Assembly: GCA_021604565.1 (NCBI GenBank)
Contig: BQJF01000023.1
Span: 1 to 50,247 of the forward strand
DNA: 50,247 nt
Reading direction: 5' to 3'
Source: Minwuia thermotolerans
GTDB taxonomy: Bacteria; Pseudomonadota; Alphaproteobacteria; Minwuiales; Minwuiaceae
The position numbers and the translations under genes were made by a program. Of the stretch, positions 28,840 to 37,778 are shown piece after piece. The notes beneath the pieces were generated by a model. It saw only the letters and a list, made by a program, of their open reading frames with translations, was not told the origin of the DNA and did not search any database. Each line of letters opens with the position of its first letter. Position 1 is the stretch's first letter.

Positions 28840-30465
28840 ATGACAACGACTGAGCCCGAATCAGGGGGCGACTTTCAGACCTCGCGGTTCCTGACCGCAG
28901 CGGACCCCTTGCGCGGGCTGATCGTGCCCATGGTGCTGCTGCTCAGCATCGCGGTTGTCGTCATCATCGCGATCTCCTGGTTCGCGGCGGAGCGTCTGGA
29001 TCACGAGACCGAGAACAGGGACGTCGCCCTGGCCCGCACCGCCCTGGCAACGGAGGCCGAAAGACTCGGATTTCTCGCCAAGGACCTGAGTTTCTGGGAT
29101 GAGGCCATCGAGCGTCTCGTGATCGTCGGCGACGTGGCGTGGGCGGACGACAATGTCGGCAGCTACGCCTACGAGAACTCCCGGGTGAACCTGGTGATCG
29201 TCATGTCCGTGCTGGGTCAGACGCGCCTCCTCTTCAAGGATGGTCAGCACGACGAAGGAAAGGCCCGGGACTTCCTGTCTCCGGACATGCTCGATTTCCT
29301 GATTCGCCGCGCAAATGCGGCACCGATGGAGGAACCGGAGCCGGTCGTGCGCTATGCCGTCATCGGCGGTCGGGTGCACACGATAGCTGCGAGTGCCTTC
29401 ACGCCGGAGTCCGGCGAAGATGCCGGGGCGCCACGTCGGCCACGCCCCGTACTGATCATCGCCTCCGCCATGGACGCCGCGTTTCTGGAGCAGATCTCGG
29501 ATGCCTTCCTGCTGGAGGATCTGGCCGTCAGTCTCGCGCTGCCGGATGCGGCGCGGGTCTACGCCCCGATCTCGGCCCGGGACGAATGGGCAACGGCCTA
29601 TCTGACATGGGATCCGAGCAGGCCGGGGACCCGGTTACGCCAGGACCTGCTGGTCCCGGTCGTGATCAGCCTGCTGGCCATTGCCCTGCTGGGACTGCTG
29701 TACGCGCGGCGACTGGCACGGGCGCGTCGCGAGGCCGAGGCGATCAGCATGGCACTCGAGCGCGAGCGCGAGTTGCGTGACCTGAAGTCCCGTTTCATCT
29801 CCACTGTCAGCCACGAGATGCGCACGCCGCTGGCGACCATTCAGGCGGCTACCGATCTGCTCGATCATTTCGGAAACCGGATGACGGCGGAGGAGCGCCA
29901 GAAGGAGATGGACACGATCCGTGGCCGGGTTGCCGCGATCGATGACCTGCTGGGCGAGGCATTGCTGCTGGAGAAGGGTGAAACCCGGCAGCCCGTTCCG
30001 GAGGATCTGGATCTGGCCGCAATGATCCGCGCGCACTGGCAGCACAACCTGCCGAGTGAGGGGCGGACGCTTGAACTGACCGACGAACGCCCGACCGCAG
30101 CAACGGTCCGGTTCGACCGGCGGACGCTGAACCAGATCATCGGGAACCTGCTGCAGAACGCCCTGAAGTACTCCGCTGCGGACACGACGGTCGCCGTGCG
30201 GCTGGCGGAGACCGATGACCGACTGGTGATCGTGGTGACTGACCACGGCATCGGAATCCCGCAGAAGGATCTGGCGCATGTGCGCGAACCATTCAGCAGG
30301 GGCGGCAATGTTGCCGACGTCGGCGGGGTTGGCTTTGGCCTGAGTATCGTGGATCGTGCCATCGCCCTGCTTGGTGGTTCGTTCAGTATCGAAAGCAGGG
30401 AAGCCGAGGGGACCACCGTGACCGTGCGTCTGCCCCTGCCCGCAAAGAGGGAGCCGTCACGTTGA
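28840..30465 (+). CDS. CHASE4-type membrane sensor histidine kinase
   Basis: The 541-aa kinase has a first membrane segment at about 25-50 (GLIVPMVLLLSIAVVVIIAI). A periplasmic CHASE4-like domain (about 55-265, with FLAKDLSFWDEAI near its start) is followed by a second membrane segment at about 270-290. A HisKA domain has phospho-acceptor H325 in VSHEMRTPL, and the HATPase domain carries NLLQNALKYS and GVGFGLSIV. ATG 28840 is preferred over 28807 because GGAG precedes it by about 6 bases. It is divergent from the multi-PAS kinase. Its stop overlaps the next gene by four bases, starting a four-gene operon of receiver, hydrolase and receiver-Hpt protein. Confidence 0.92.
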   Translation: MTTTEPESGGDFQTSRFLTAADPLRGLIVPMVLLLSIAVVVIIAISWFAAERLDHETENRDVALARTALATEAERLGFLAKDLSFWDEAIERLVIVGDVAWADDNVGSYAYENSRVNLVIVMSVLGQTRLLFKDGQHDEGKARDFLSPDMLDFLIRRANAAPMEEPEPVVRYAVIGGRVHTIAASAFTPESGEDAGAPRRPRPVLIIASAMDAAFLEQISDAFLLEDLAVSLALPDAARVYAPISARDEWATAYLTWDPSRPGTRLRQDLLVPVVISLLAIALLGLLYARRLARARREAEAISMALERERELRDLKSRFISTVSHEMRTPLATIQAATDLLDHFGNRMTAEERQKEMDTIRGRVAAIDDLLGEALLLEKGETRQPVPEDLDLAAMIRAHWQHNLPSEGRTLELTDERPTAATVRFDRRTLNQIIGNLLQNALKYSAADTTVAVRLAETDDRLVIVVTDHGIGIPQKDLAHVREPFSRGGNVADVGGVGFGLSIVDRAIALLGGSFSIESREAEGTTVTVRLPLPAKREPSR

Positions 30466-30863
30466 ACGTACCGCCGAGAAAAGTGCTTGTGATCGAGGAT
30501 GAGGCGGATATCCGCGAACGTCTGGTCAGGGGACTCGGGTTTGCAGGCTATGAGGCGTCCGGCGCGAGCGACGGCGCGGAAGGCATCGCCAGCCTGATGC
30601 AGTCCCCGGTGGATGTCATTGTCTGTGACATGATGATGCCGTCGCTGAACGGTTTCGGCACGCTGACGGTGCTGTCCGACCACCCCGATCTGGCCGGGAT
30701 CCCCGTGATCGTGCTGACCGCGCTGGGCGAGAAGACAACGCGGGACTTCGCCTTCGGCAAGGGCGTCCGGGGATACCTGACAAAGCCGTTCCAGTTCAGC
30801 GAACTCGTGGAAGCGATCGAAGGCCTGTTCGAGGGCGCGCACATTGGGGAAGGCAAGCGATGA
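30462..30863 (+). CDS. Single-domain response regulator
   Basis: The 133-aa protein is a receiver with IEDEAD, phospho-acceptor D56 (VIVCDMMMP), T in VLTALG and K in LTKPFQF. There is no output domain. It starts with TTG at 30462, overlapping the kinase stop (TTGA), and ends in an ATGA overlap with the hydrolase gene, so it belongs to a tightly coupled operon. It is the likely direct target of the CHASE4 kinase. Confidence 0.9.
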   Translation: MNVPPRKVLVIEDEADIRERLVRGLGFAGYEASGASDGAEGIASLMQSPVDVIVCDMMMPSLNGFGTLTVLSDHPDLAGIPVIVLTALGEKTTRDFAFGKGVRGYLTKPFQFSELVEAIEGLFEGAHIGEGKR

Positions 30864-31795
30864 CTGCGGCTGAATGGTCCTTTCAATCAGACAGCACGAC
30901 ACTGCACGGGCTGCGCTGGGATATCGAACGGCCCGTAGCGCTGGTCTATCTGGTGCATGGACTGGCCGAACATGTCGCCCGCTACGACAGTTTTGCCAGG
31001 GCCCTGAACCAGGCGGGCTTCATGGTGGCCGGACACGACCAGCGCGGGCACGGCCGAACGGCACGGGACGGGGGTGTTCTCGGCCACTTCGGTGACCGGG
31101 ACGGCTGGTCATCCATGGTTGGCGATGCCGGCGCCGGGGTGACGGCCTGGCGTGCAGAGCGCCCGGAACTGCCGCTTATCCTCTTCGGTCATTCAATGGG
31201 ATCGTTCGTGGTGCAGCAGGCACTCTGGTCGTGGCCCGAGAGATTCGACGGCGCGATGCTCTCCGGCTCGAACGGTCCGCCGCCACCGCTGGCCGCACTT
31301 GGCCGCCTGATCGCCCGTATCGAGAGACTTCGCCTCGGCCCCCGGGGTCGCAGCAAGCTGATCCACGCGCTCGGGTTCGACGGCATGAACAAGGCCTTTC
31401 AGCCTGCAAGAACCGAAATGGACTGGCTCAGCCGCGACCCGGAAATGGTCGACCGCTATATCAACGACCCGGAATGCGGCTTCGTTGCCACGACGGCAAG
31501 CTGGATCGGATTGCTGGATGCCCTGTCGGCGCTGGCGTCCCCGAAGAACCTGCAGCGCATTCCGGCAACCATGCCCATTCACCTGGCAGCAGGTCGGCGC
31601 GATCCCGTCGGCGATTTCGGAAAGGGGGTCCAGCGGCTGCATGACCTCTACGGCGCTGCCGGTCTGACGGACCTGACATTGACCCTCTATGACGATGCGC
31701 GCCACGAGATCCTGAACGAGACCAACCGCGCGGAAGTCACGGCCGACATCATTGCCCGCATGCAGCAGATGATCGGGGCGCAACCATCATCATGA
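30860..31795 (+). CDS. Alpha/beta hydrolase, monoacylglycerol lipase-like
   Basis: The 311-aa enzyme has the serine hydrolase fold of the lysophospholipase/monoglyceride lipase group. The oxyanion segment VHGLAEHVARYD is followed by DQRGHGRT and the nucleophile elbow GHSMGS with S112. The triad is completed by D248 (RRDPVGD) and H282 (DARHEIL). Such enzymes release fatty acids from monoacylglycerols or lysophospholipids. It is fully embedded in the signalling operon, with four-base overlaps on both sides, which is unusual for a lipase. It might act on a lipid signal or on the membrane in response to the kinase. Confidence 0.85.
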   Translation: MTAAEWSFQSDSTTLHGLRWDIERPVALVYLVHGLAEHVARYDSFARALNQAGFMVAGHDQRGHGRTARDGGVLGHFGDRDGWSSMVGDAGAGVTAWRAERPELPLILFGHSMGSFVVQQALWSWPERFDGAMLSGSNGPPPPLAALGRLIARIERLRLGPRGRSKLIHALGFDGMNKAFQPARTEMDWLSRDPEMVDRYINDPECGFVATTASWIGLLDALSALASPKNLQRIPATMPIHLAAGRRDPVGDFGKGVQRLHDLYGAAGLTDLTLTLYDDARHEILNETNRAEVTADIIARMQQMIGAQPSS

Positions 31796-32499
31796 CAGGC
31801 GGCGCCCTGCATATCCTGCTGGCAGATGACAATCCGGCGGCGCGGTCCCAGATTGCAGGATTGCTGGCCGAACTCGGGCATGAGACCACGGTTGTCGAGG
31901 ATGGTGCGACGGCGGTCTCGGCGCTGTCGGCGGTCGTGGTCGATCTGGCGATACTCGACTTCGACATGCCCGCACCAACCGGGCCGGAGATTGCGGCGAT
32001 GCAGGGCGCGGGCGGCGTACCCATGGTCGGCCTTTCACCTGCCCACGGCGCGCGGGCGGACTGGGGCGAAGCTCCGATCCGGGCATGGCTGACCAAGCCG
32101 GTCGGACTTGAGGCGCTTGCGGCTGCCATTGAGGCCGCTCTCGGCCTCTCCGTGCCGGTCAGCGCCGCCGTGGATCTGGCGCATCTGGCCACCTATACCG
32201 GCGGTGACGCCGCGCTGGAGCGGGAACTTGCCGGGCTGTTTCGCGTCTCCACCGACCGCTACCTGACACAGATGCGCGACCAGATGGATGGTCCTGGCTG
32301 GAAGGATGCGGCCCACGGGCTGAAAGGTGCCGCCCGCGGGATCGGCGCGAACGAGGTCGCGCGGCTGGCGGCCTATGCGGAAAAGCTGCAGGGCAGCGCC
32401 GTCCGGGCCAGACGGGAATCAGTGCTGCCGGAGATCACGCAGGCGGTCGATGAGGCCCATGCCTGCCTGGCAGACCATCTGGCGCAGTCTGCCGACTGA
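31792..32499 (+). CDS. Receiver-Hpt fusion protein (phosphorelay)
   Basis: The 235-aa protein has an N-terminal receiver (1 to about 120) with LADDNP, D56 in AILDFDMP and K in LTKPVG. A C-terminal histidine phosphotransfer domain carries H175 in AAHGLKGAARGIGA. The Hpt motif is intact, so it could pass phosphate between receivers. This closes a CHASE4 kinase, receiver, hydrolase and receiver-Hpt operon. Neither this protein nor its neighbours carry a DNA-binding domain. It is followed after 34 bases by the convergent symporter-kinase gene. Confidence 0.9.
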   Translation: MTGGALHILLADDNPAARSQIAGLLAELGHETTVVEDGATAVSALSAVVVDLAILDFDMPAPTGPEIAAMQGAGGVPMVGLSPAHGARADWGEAPIRAWLTKPVGLEALAAAIEAALGLSVPVSAAVDLAHLATYTGGDAALERELAGLFRVSTDRYLTQMRDQMDGPGWKDAAHGLKGAARGIGANEVARLAAYAEKLQGSAVRARRESVLPEITQAVDEAHACLADHLAQSAD

Positions 32500-32533
32500 T
32501 TGCGGCACCGGCCCAATCGAGTAGTGGACCGGT

Positions 32534-35239
32534 CTATTGCGCGACCGGCAGGGTCAGGGTGAAGCAACTGCCCTGCTCGGAGCTTTCGGTCAGTGACAGG
32601 TCGCCCCCATGGCGGCGGGCAATCTCGGCGCTGATGGCCAGGCCGAGTCCGGTACCGGAACGGCCCTTGGCAATCTGGCGCCAGCCGCGCGCGAACTTGG
32701 AGAAGAGCTGATCCGGGGCCACATCACCTGCGCCGGGGCCATTGTCGCGCACATCGACGCGCCAGCGCCCTGCCTCCACCCGCGACTCGATCCGGACCCA
32801 GGGTTCGGCAGAATCATTGTACTTGATGGCATTGGAGATCAGGTTGATCAGGATCTGGCTCAACCGGTCCCGGTTGCCCCGGATCGCGGCGGGTGTGTCG
32901 GCAGGCACATGATCGACCCGCACGCCGGTTTCCGCGGCCAGACCCTCGCAGGCAGCAATGGCGCTGGTCGCCGCCGTTTCGGGGTCGAGGCGTTCCACCT
33001 GCCAGCGCACCTCACCGCTTTCCAGATGGCTCAGGTCCAGGATGTCGTCCAGCAGGCTGGTCAGACGCAGGCTCTCGTCATGGATGATCCGCATGAAGCG
33101 GCGCGCCTGATCCGGCGGCATCTCGTCGGCCTTCAGCAGCGCCTCGGCAAAGGAACGGATGGACGTCATCGGGGTCCGCAGTTCGTGGCTGACCTGGCTG
33201 AGGAAGTCGTCCTTTTCCGTATCCAGCCGCATCAGGCGCTGGTTGGCCTGGCGCAACTGTGCCGCGGTCTGCTCCAGCGTCCGGGAATTGGCCTCCAGCG
33301 CCTGACTGTATTCGATCACCTGCTGGGTCTCGTCGACCATGCGGATGATCTCGTCGAGGCTGATCGTCTCCCCCGACACCACTTCCGAGATCATCACCCG
33401 GGCGGAGGCGGCGCCGACGTTACCACCGATCTGGCGCTCAAGATGGGTGATGAAGGCCGTGTCCGCGACCGGCACACCATCATCGCGCCCCTGTCGCAGG
33501 GCGAAGTCGCGGAACTGGCGGTCAGCGGCGTCAGCGCCGAGGATACGGCGCGACAGCAGACGCAGGTCGTCGATGGCGGCGGAACGCACCAGCGCGCGGG
33601 ATTCGTCGCCGGGCGTATTGCGGAAGACATCGACGAAAAGGGCGCTCTGCAGCCGCTCCAGCGGAGCCTGCTCGCTGAACAGGGAGCCCGCGATCAGCAG
33701 GGCGGTATTGGCCGTCAGGCTCCAGACGATCGCATGCACCAGCGGATCGAAGCCGGTCATGCCGAACAGCGCCTCCGGCCGCAGCATCTCCCACCCGAAG
33801 AGGCCGTTGCTGACGATCTCGCCGAAAACCGTGCCATCCTCCGCCAGGCTGGGCAGCAGCAGGGTATAGACCCACAGCACGACGCCCCCCATCAGGCCCA
33901 GTTTCGCCCCCCGTGCTGTTGCCTGCCGCCAGTAAAGCCCGCCCAGCAGGCTCGGCAGGAACTGCGCCACCCCGGCAAAGGCAATCAGGCCCATGGAGGC
34001 CAGGGCCTCCGTCTGCGCACTCAGCCGATAGTAGAGCAGGCCCAGGAAGAGGATCAGCAGGATGGAGAAGCGGCGGCTGAACAGCACTAGGGTCTTCAGG
34101 TCGGCGCTGTCGTATAGCCGCAGCCAGCGCAGCCGAAGCACCACCGGCATGACGATGTGGTTGGAGATCATGATCGACAGCGCGATGCAGGCGACGATCA
34201 CCATCGAAGTGGCAGACGAGAATCCGCCAATGAAGGCGAACAGCGCCAGCATCTCCTGGTTCGCGGCCATCGGCACGGTCAGCACGAACATGTCCGGGTT
34301 CGCACCTTCCGGCAACCGGGTCAGTCCGGCGGCGGCAATGGGCAGGATGAACAGGCAGATCAGCAGCAGATAGGCCGGGAACAGCCAGCCGGCGGTGCGC
34401 AGGTGCGACTCCCGCGAATTCTCCACCACCGTCACCTGGAATTCCCGCGGCAGGCAGATGATCGCGGTCGCCGAAAGGAATGTCAGCACGGCCCAGCGCC
34501 CGCCGAAGACATTCTCCCGCTCCAGCAGGCGACGGCTCATTTCCTCCGGGAACAGGTTCTCCAGCCCGCCGAAGGAAAACACCACGAACAGGCCGACCAT
34601 CAGCAGCGCCAGCAGCTTCACCAGCGCCTCGAAGGCAATGGCAGCGACGACGCCTGGATGCTGTTCGTTGGCATCCAGGTTGCGCGTCCCGAACAGGATC
34701 GTGAACAGCGCCATGCCGACCGCGACCCACAGGGCCGGATCGATCCCCCCGGCACTGTCGCCGGACAGGTTGCCCAGCAGATCACCACTGCCGCCGCTGA
34801 CCACCTCGAAGCTGGTGGTCACTGCCTTCAGTTGCAGCGCGATATAGGGGGTGGTGCCGATCACGGCCATCAGCGTGACCATGACCGCGAGCGTGTTGCT
34901 CTTCCCGTAGCGCGAGGAGATCAGGTCGGCGATCGAGGAAATGCGGTTCACCTGTCCGATGCGGACCAGTTTCCGCAGCAGGTACCACCAGCCAAGGAAC
35001 ACCAGTGTCGGTCCCAGGTAGATGGTGATGAATTCCAGACCGTTGCGCGCGGCCGACCCGACGGCGCCATAGAATGTCCACGACGTGCAGTAGACGGAGA
35101 TCGACAGCGTGTAGATCACGGGGGAATTGCTGATCCAGCGGCTGCCCTTGCGGCTCCAGCGATCACTCAGGAAGGCGAGCAGGAAGAGCAGTCCGACATA
35201 GCCCAGCGCGATGGCGACAACGACATCAGCCGTCAGCAT
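32534..35239 (-). CDS. Sodium/solute symporter-histidine kinase fusion (CbrA/PutP-like)
   Basis: The 901-aa protein begins with a sodium:solute symporter-like membrane domain of about 12-13 segments (1 to about 500; YTLSISVYCTSWTFYGAVG is typical). A linker and a coiled coil (about 640-680) follow, then a HisKA domain with H685 in VSHELRTPM and a HATPase domain with NLISNAIKYN and GTGLGLAIS. Relatives such as CbrA sense or transport amino acids and control catabolism through a response regulator. Its start overlaps the small membrane protein gene by 14 bases, and a receiver gene precedes that, making a three-gene operon on the minus strand. Confidence 0.92.
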   Translation of the reverse strand: MLTADVVVAIALGYVGLLFLLAFLSDRWSRKGSRWISNSPVIYTLSISVYCTSWTFYGAVGSAARNGLEFITIYLGPTLVFLGWWYLLRKLVRIGQVNRISSIADLISSRYGKSNTLAVMVTLMAVIGTTPYIALQLKAVTTSFEVVSGGSGDLLGNLSGDSAGGIDPALWVAVGMALFTILFGTRNLDANEQHPGVVAAIAFEALVKLLALLMVGLFVVFSFGGLENLFPEEMSRRLLERENVFGGRWAVLTFLSATAIICLPREFQVTVVENSRESHLRTAGWLFPAYLLLICLFILPIAAAGLTRLPEGANPDMFVLTVPMAANQEMLALFAFIGGFSSATSMVIVACIALSIMISNHIVMPVVLRLRWLRLYDSADLKTLVLFSRRFSILLILFLGLLYYRLSAQTEALASMGLIAFAGVAQFLPSLLGGLYWRQATARGAKLGLMGGVVLWVYTLLLPSLAEDGTVFGEIVSNGLFGWEMLRPEALFGMTGFDPLVHAIVWSLTANTALLIAGSLFSEQAPLERLQSALFVDVFRNTPGDESRALVRSAAIDDLRLLSRRILGADAADRQFRDFALRQGRDDGVPVADTAFITHLERQIGGNVGAASARVMISEVVSGETISLDEIIRMVDETQQVIEYSQALEANSRTLEQTAAQLRQANQRLMRLDTEKDDFLSQVSHELRTPMTSIRSFAEALLKADEMPPDQARRFMRIIHDESLRLTSLLDDILDLSHLESGEVRWQVERLDPETAATSAIAACEGLAAETGVRVDHVPADTPAAIRGNRDRLSQILINLISNAIKYNDSAEPWVRIESRVEAGRWRVDVRDNGPGAGDVAPDQLFSKFARGWRQIAKGRSGTGLGLAISAEIARRHGGDLSLTESSEQGSCFTLTLPVAQ

Positions 35240-35495
35240 CGCGCTGTTCCGGCGGCAGGGGGTGCAGGATCGGCGGGCGCGGATCCGCCATGTCGGTATC
35301 GGTGACCAGTCGCCGCGACATCATCCAGCCGAGGATGATCAGTGCCGTCCAGGCGCAGAAGATATAGAGCAGGATGATCGGAATGCCGCCGAGCAGGCGG
35401 ACGCTGAAGAAGATGTCGACGAAGGGTGGCATGATCAGGATCAGACCGAAGAACGGCAGGATGAAGGCTGCGTCACGCAGCTTCTGCCGGGGCAT
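35226..35495 (-). CDS. Small two-segment membrane protein coupled to the symporter-kinase
   Basis: The 89-aa protein has two hydrophobic segments (about 9-31 and 38-60) and a charged C-terminal tail. No family was recognised with confidence. It overlaps both the receiver gene (ATG shares a base with the TGA) and the symporter-kinase start (14 bases). The fixed position suggests an accessory subunit of the symporter-like sensor, comparable to small partners known for other solute symporters. That role is inferred. Confidence 0.75.
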   Translation of the reverse strand: MPRQKLRDAAFILPFFGLILIMPPFVDIFFSVRLLGGIPIILLYIFCAWTALIILGWMMSRRLVTDTDMADPRPPILHPLPPEQRDADG

Positions 35496-35902
35496 CAGCG
35501 TGCCGCGGCGCCGGTCCCGGCCAGCGCCAGAACCTGGTCGACCACATCCTGGTTCGAGAAGGGTTTGGTGATGAAGGCGTTGACACCAAGTGACTCGGCC
35601 ACCTTGCGGTCCCTCTCCTGCCCCTTCGCGGTCAGCATGACAACGGGCAGCCCGGCATTGTCGGCACTGGCGCGCACGGACTTCAGCACCGCGTAGCCGT
35701 CATGCTTCGGCAGCATCAGGTCCAGTAACAGCACGTCCGGCGCTTCCCGCCGGATCTCGGCAATGGCGGCTTCGCCGTCGGTCACCGCACGCGTGAGACA
35801 CCCTGCGCGCTCCAGAATGAAGGTCAGCAGTTCCACGATGTTCGGCTCATCCTCCGCAATGAGGATTCGTTTCACGCTTCCATCCGCCCCTGATTTGGTC
35901 AC
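35495..35902 (-). CDS. Single-domain response regulator of the symporter-kinase operon
   Basis: The 135-aa protein is a receiver with AEDEPN, phospho-acceptor D61 in LLLDLMLP, T in MLTAKG and K in ITKPFS. The open frame extends further upstream, but a strong GGGGAGGGAG ribosome-binding site points to the GTG at 35902 (beginning V/M-T-K-S-G-A-D). There is no output domain. It is the first gene of an overlapping run with the small membrane protein and the symporter-kinase. Confidence 0.88.
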   Translation of the reverse strand: MTKSGADGSVKRILIAEDEPNIVELLTFILERAGCLTRAVTDGEAAIAEIRREAPDVLLLDLMLPKHDGYAVLKSVRASADNAGLPVVMLTAKGQERDRKVAESLGVNAFITKPFSNQDVVDQVLALAGTGAAAR

Positions 35903-36000
35903 GGCGGCTCCCTCCCCTGATCGCCCGGACATCATTGCATGCGCCCGGATCGTTCCTGAAATGCAGTGTAGAACAGAACCGGTGCCCGCGGGTACAGCGT

Positions 36001-37575
36001 TCAACGCGAATAGAGGATCGAGTCCTCGCCACGGTGCAGGCAGTCGCTGCGTGAACACAGGCGGCAGTTGGGTCCGACAGGGGTCGCCATGTGACGTGCG
36101 GCGAAGTCGAGACCGTCGGCATAGACCGTCTGATCGGCATGAACCACGTCGCAGGCAAGCATGACCGCGTGCAGGAACGGCGCCTCGTGAAACAGGGCCG
36201 GTTCATGACGCACGGTGCGTCCGATGAACAGGTAGCGGCTGCCGTTCGGAAACTCCGCCAACTGCCGGATCACCCGGTCCGGGGTCTGGAATGCCCCGTA
36301 CAGCGGCCACAGGGGACAGCCATTGCCACTGCGCGGTACGGGCAGCCCGGCGATGGGAAAGCGCTTGCTGATGTGGCCCGAGGGATCGGCCCGCAGGAAG
36401 CCGAAGGGTATCCCCTCCGCCCCCGGCTTGCGGAGCGAGACCAGCCGCTGACAGATCTGCTCCACGCTGGCGGAGAAGCGCTGGCGCAGCAGTTCCACGT
36501 CGTAGCGATGGCGGACAGCATCCTCCAGAAAGGTCTCGTAGGGGAACAGTGCCGCGGCGGCGAGCCAGCTCGCCAGCGCCCCGCGGGCGCGTGTCCGCGC
36601 CTCGTCACTGGTCAGCAGTTCATCCCGGGCAACCGTGTCGAGCAGATCCGGCGCTGTCAGTTGGCAGGCCAGCCGCGCGAGCTGGAACTGGCGCGTCGAG
36701 GGCGGTGCATTGTCGAGGAAGATCAGCACCCGGTTGGCTTCGTCATGGTGACAGTGATTGCGGAACCGGCTCAGGTCTGCCTCCACCGGGGAGCGATTGT
36801 AGACGGAGATATCGAACTGCTGCTGCAGGAACGCCGTCAGCGCGCCCTCGATCGTCTGGCCGAAGGACCGGATCTCACGGCGCAGGTCACGGGCCGCTTC
36901 CTCCAGCGGCGGGAAATAGCTCTGGTTCTGGATCAGGAAATCATCCACCTCCTCCGCCGGGGAGAGGGAGCGATTGCGGGTATTGCCGGCACTGAACAGG
37001 GCGACGAGGCGTTCGGCGGTGCCGGAAAGCTCGCCACTCTGTGACAGCACGATCTCGACAAAGCGTGCCCGCTGCTCCGTTGGCAGATCTTCCACCGATG
37101 ACAGGATTTCCATGGTGGAACGCACCGCGGCGGCATTGTTCAGCACCTGATGCACCGCTTCCATCAGGGCCGGATCCTGGTCAAGCCGGTCGGTCAGCGC
37201 CGTGATCTGCTGATCCGCATCGCGGACGGAGCGTGACAGGCTGAGCATGGCTGCGGCCCAGTCGGGATGGCGGCTGACCAGGGCGTTCGCGGTGCCGGGA
37301 TCGATGTGGTGCTGCAGGATCGACGGATCGGCGGCCAGTTCCCCCAGTCGCTCCACCAGCCGACGCTCCTGATCCCCGCTGAGATCCGCCAGTTCCATCC
37401 CGAGCTGTTCCGCGATCCGCTGCAGCAGGCTGCCGCCGACCGCGCGACGGTCGGACTCGATCAGGTTCAGGTAGGACGCGGAAATGCCGACCTTCTGCGC
37501 CAGCGACTTCTGCGTCAGCCCCTGGGCCTTGCGTCGTGTCCTGACCTTCATTCCGATGGGCGCGGCAACCGCCAT
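36001..37575 (-). CDS. XRE family short-chain fatty acyl transcriptional regulator (ScfR/RamB-like)
   Basis: The 524-aa protein has an N-terminal Cro/C1 helix-turn-helix (about 9-65, with GLTQKSLAQKVGISASYLNL) and a long middle. A segment at about residue 300 matches the IrrE-like region, but the HExxH zinc site is absent (QFQLARLACQL). The C-terminal ScfR domain ends in a cysteine cluster (CRLCSRSDCLHR). Relatives such as RamB control acetate, propionate or glyoxylate-cycle genes and bind acyl-CoA or related ligands. An AGGAG lies 8 bases before the ATG. The gene is divergent from a Tat-exported ABC binding protein, its probable target, and may autoregulate. Confidence 0.9.
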   Translation of the reverse strand: MAVAAPIGMKVRTRRKAQGLTQKSLAQKVGISASYLNLIESDRRAVGGSLLQRIAEQLGMELADLSGDQERRLVERLGELAADPSILQHHIDPGTANALVSRHPDWAAAMLSLSRSVRDADQQITALTDRLDQDPALMEAVHQVLNNAAAVRSTMEILSSVEDLPTEQRARFVEIVLSQSGELSGTAERLVALFSAGNTRNRSLSPAEEVDDFLIQNQSYFPPLEEAARDLRREIRSFGQTIEGALTAFLQQQFDISVYNRSPVEADLSRFRNHCHHDEANRVLIFLDNAPPSTRQFQLARLACQLTAPDLLDTVARDELLTSDEARTRARGALASWLAAAALFPYETFLEDAVRHRYDVELLRQRFSASVEQICQRLVSLRKPGAEGIPFGFLRADPSGHISKRFPIAGLPVPRSGNGCPLWPLYGAFQTPDRVIRQLAEFPNGSRYLFIGRTVRHEPALFHEAPFLHAVMLACDVVHADQTVYADGLDFAARHMATPVGPNCRLCSRSDCLHRGEDSILYSR

Positions 37576-37591
37576 GCTGGCGCTCCTGTCC

Positions 37592-37691
37592 TTGCCAAAT
37601 GGTAAAGAATTTACAGTATCGACTTATCATTCTGAATGAAATTCACAAATTTTGCCAATTCTTTCAATGCTTGATTGCCTTGATTTACACT
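37592..37691. promoter_or_regulatory. AT-rich divergent control region with inverted repeat
   Basis: The gap between the ScfR-like gene and the binding-protein gene is sharply AT-rich. It holds AAAGAATT (37604-37611) and its complement AATTCTTT (37657-37664). Two TTGCCAA copies occur near 37592 and 37652. The sequence TACACT at 37686-37691 could be the -10 of the ABC operon. The repeated motifs are candidate sites for the XRE regulator; the assignment is inference. Confidence 0.45.
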
Positions 37692-37778
37692 GCCGCGTAG
37701 CCTCAACGACAACCTGTGGCCCACCAGCCATGGCAAAAGGGATCGTTTCCAGAAAACCCGTCCGGGAGGGAAATTCAA

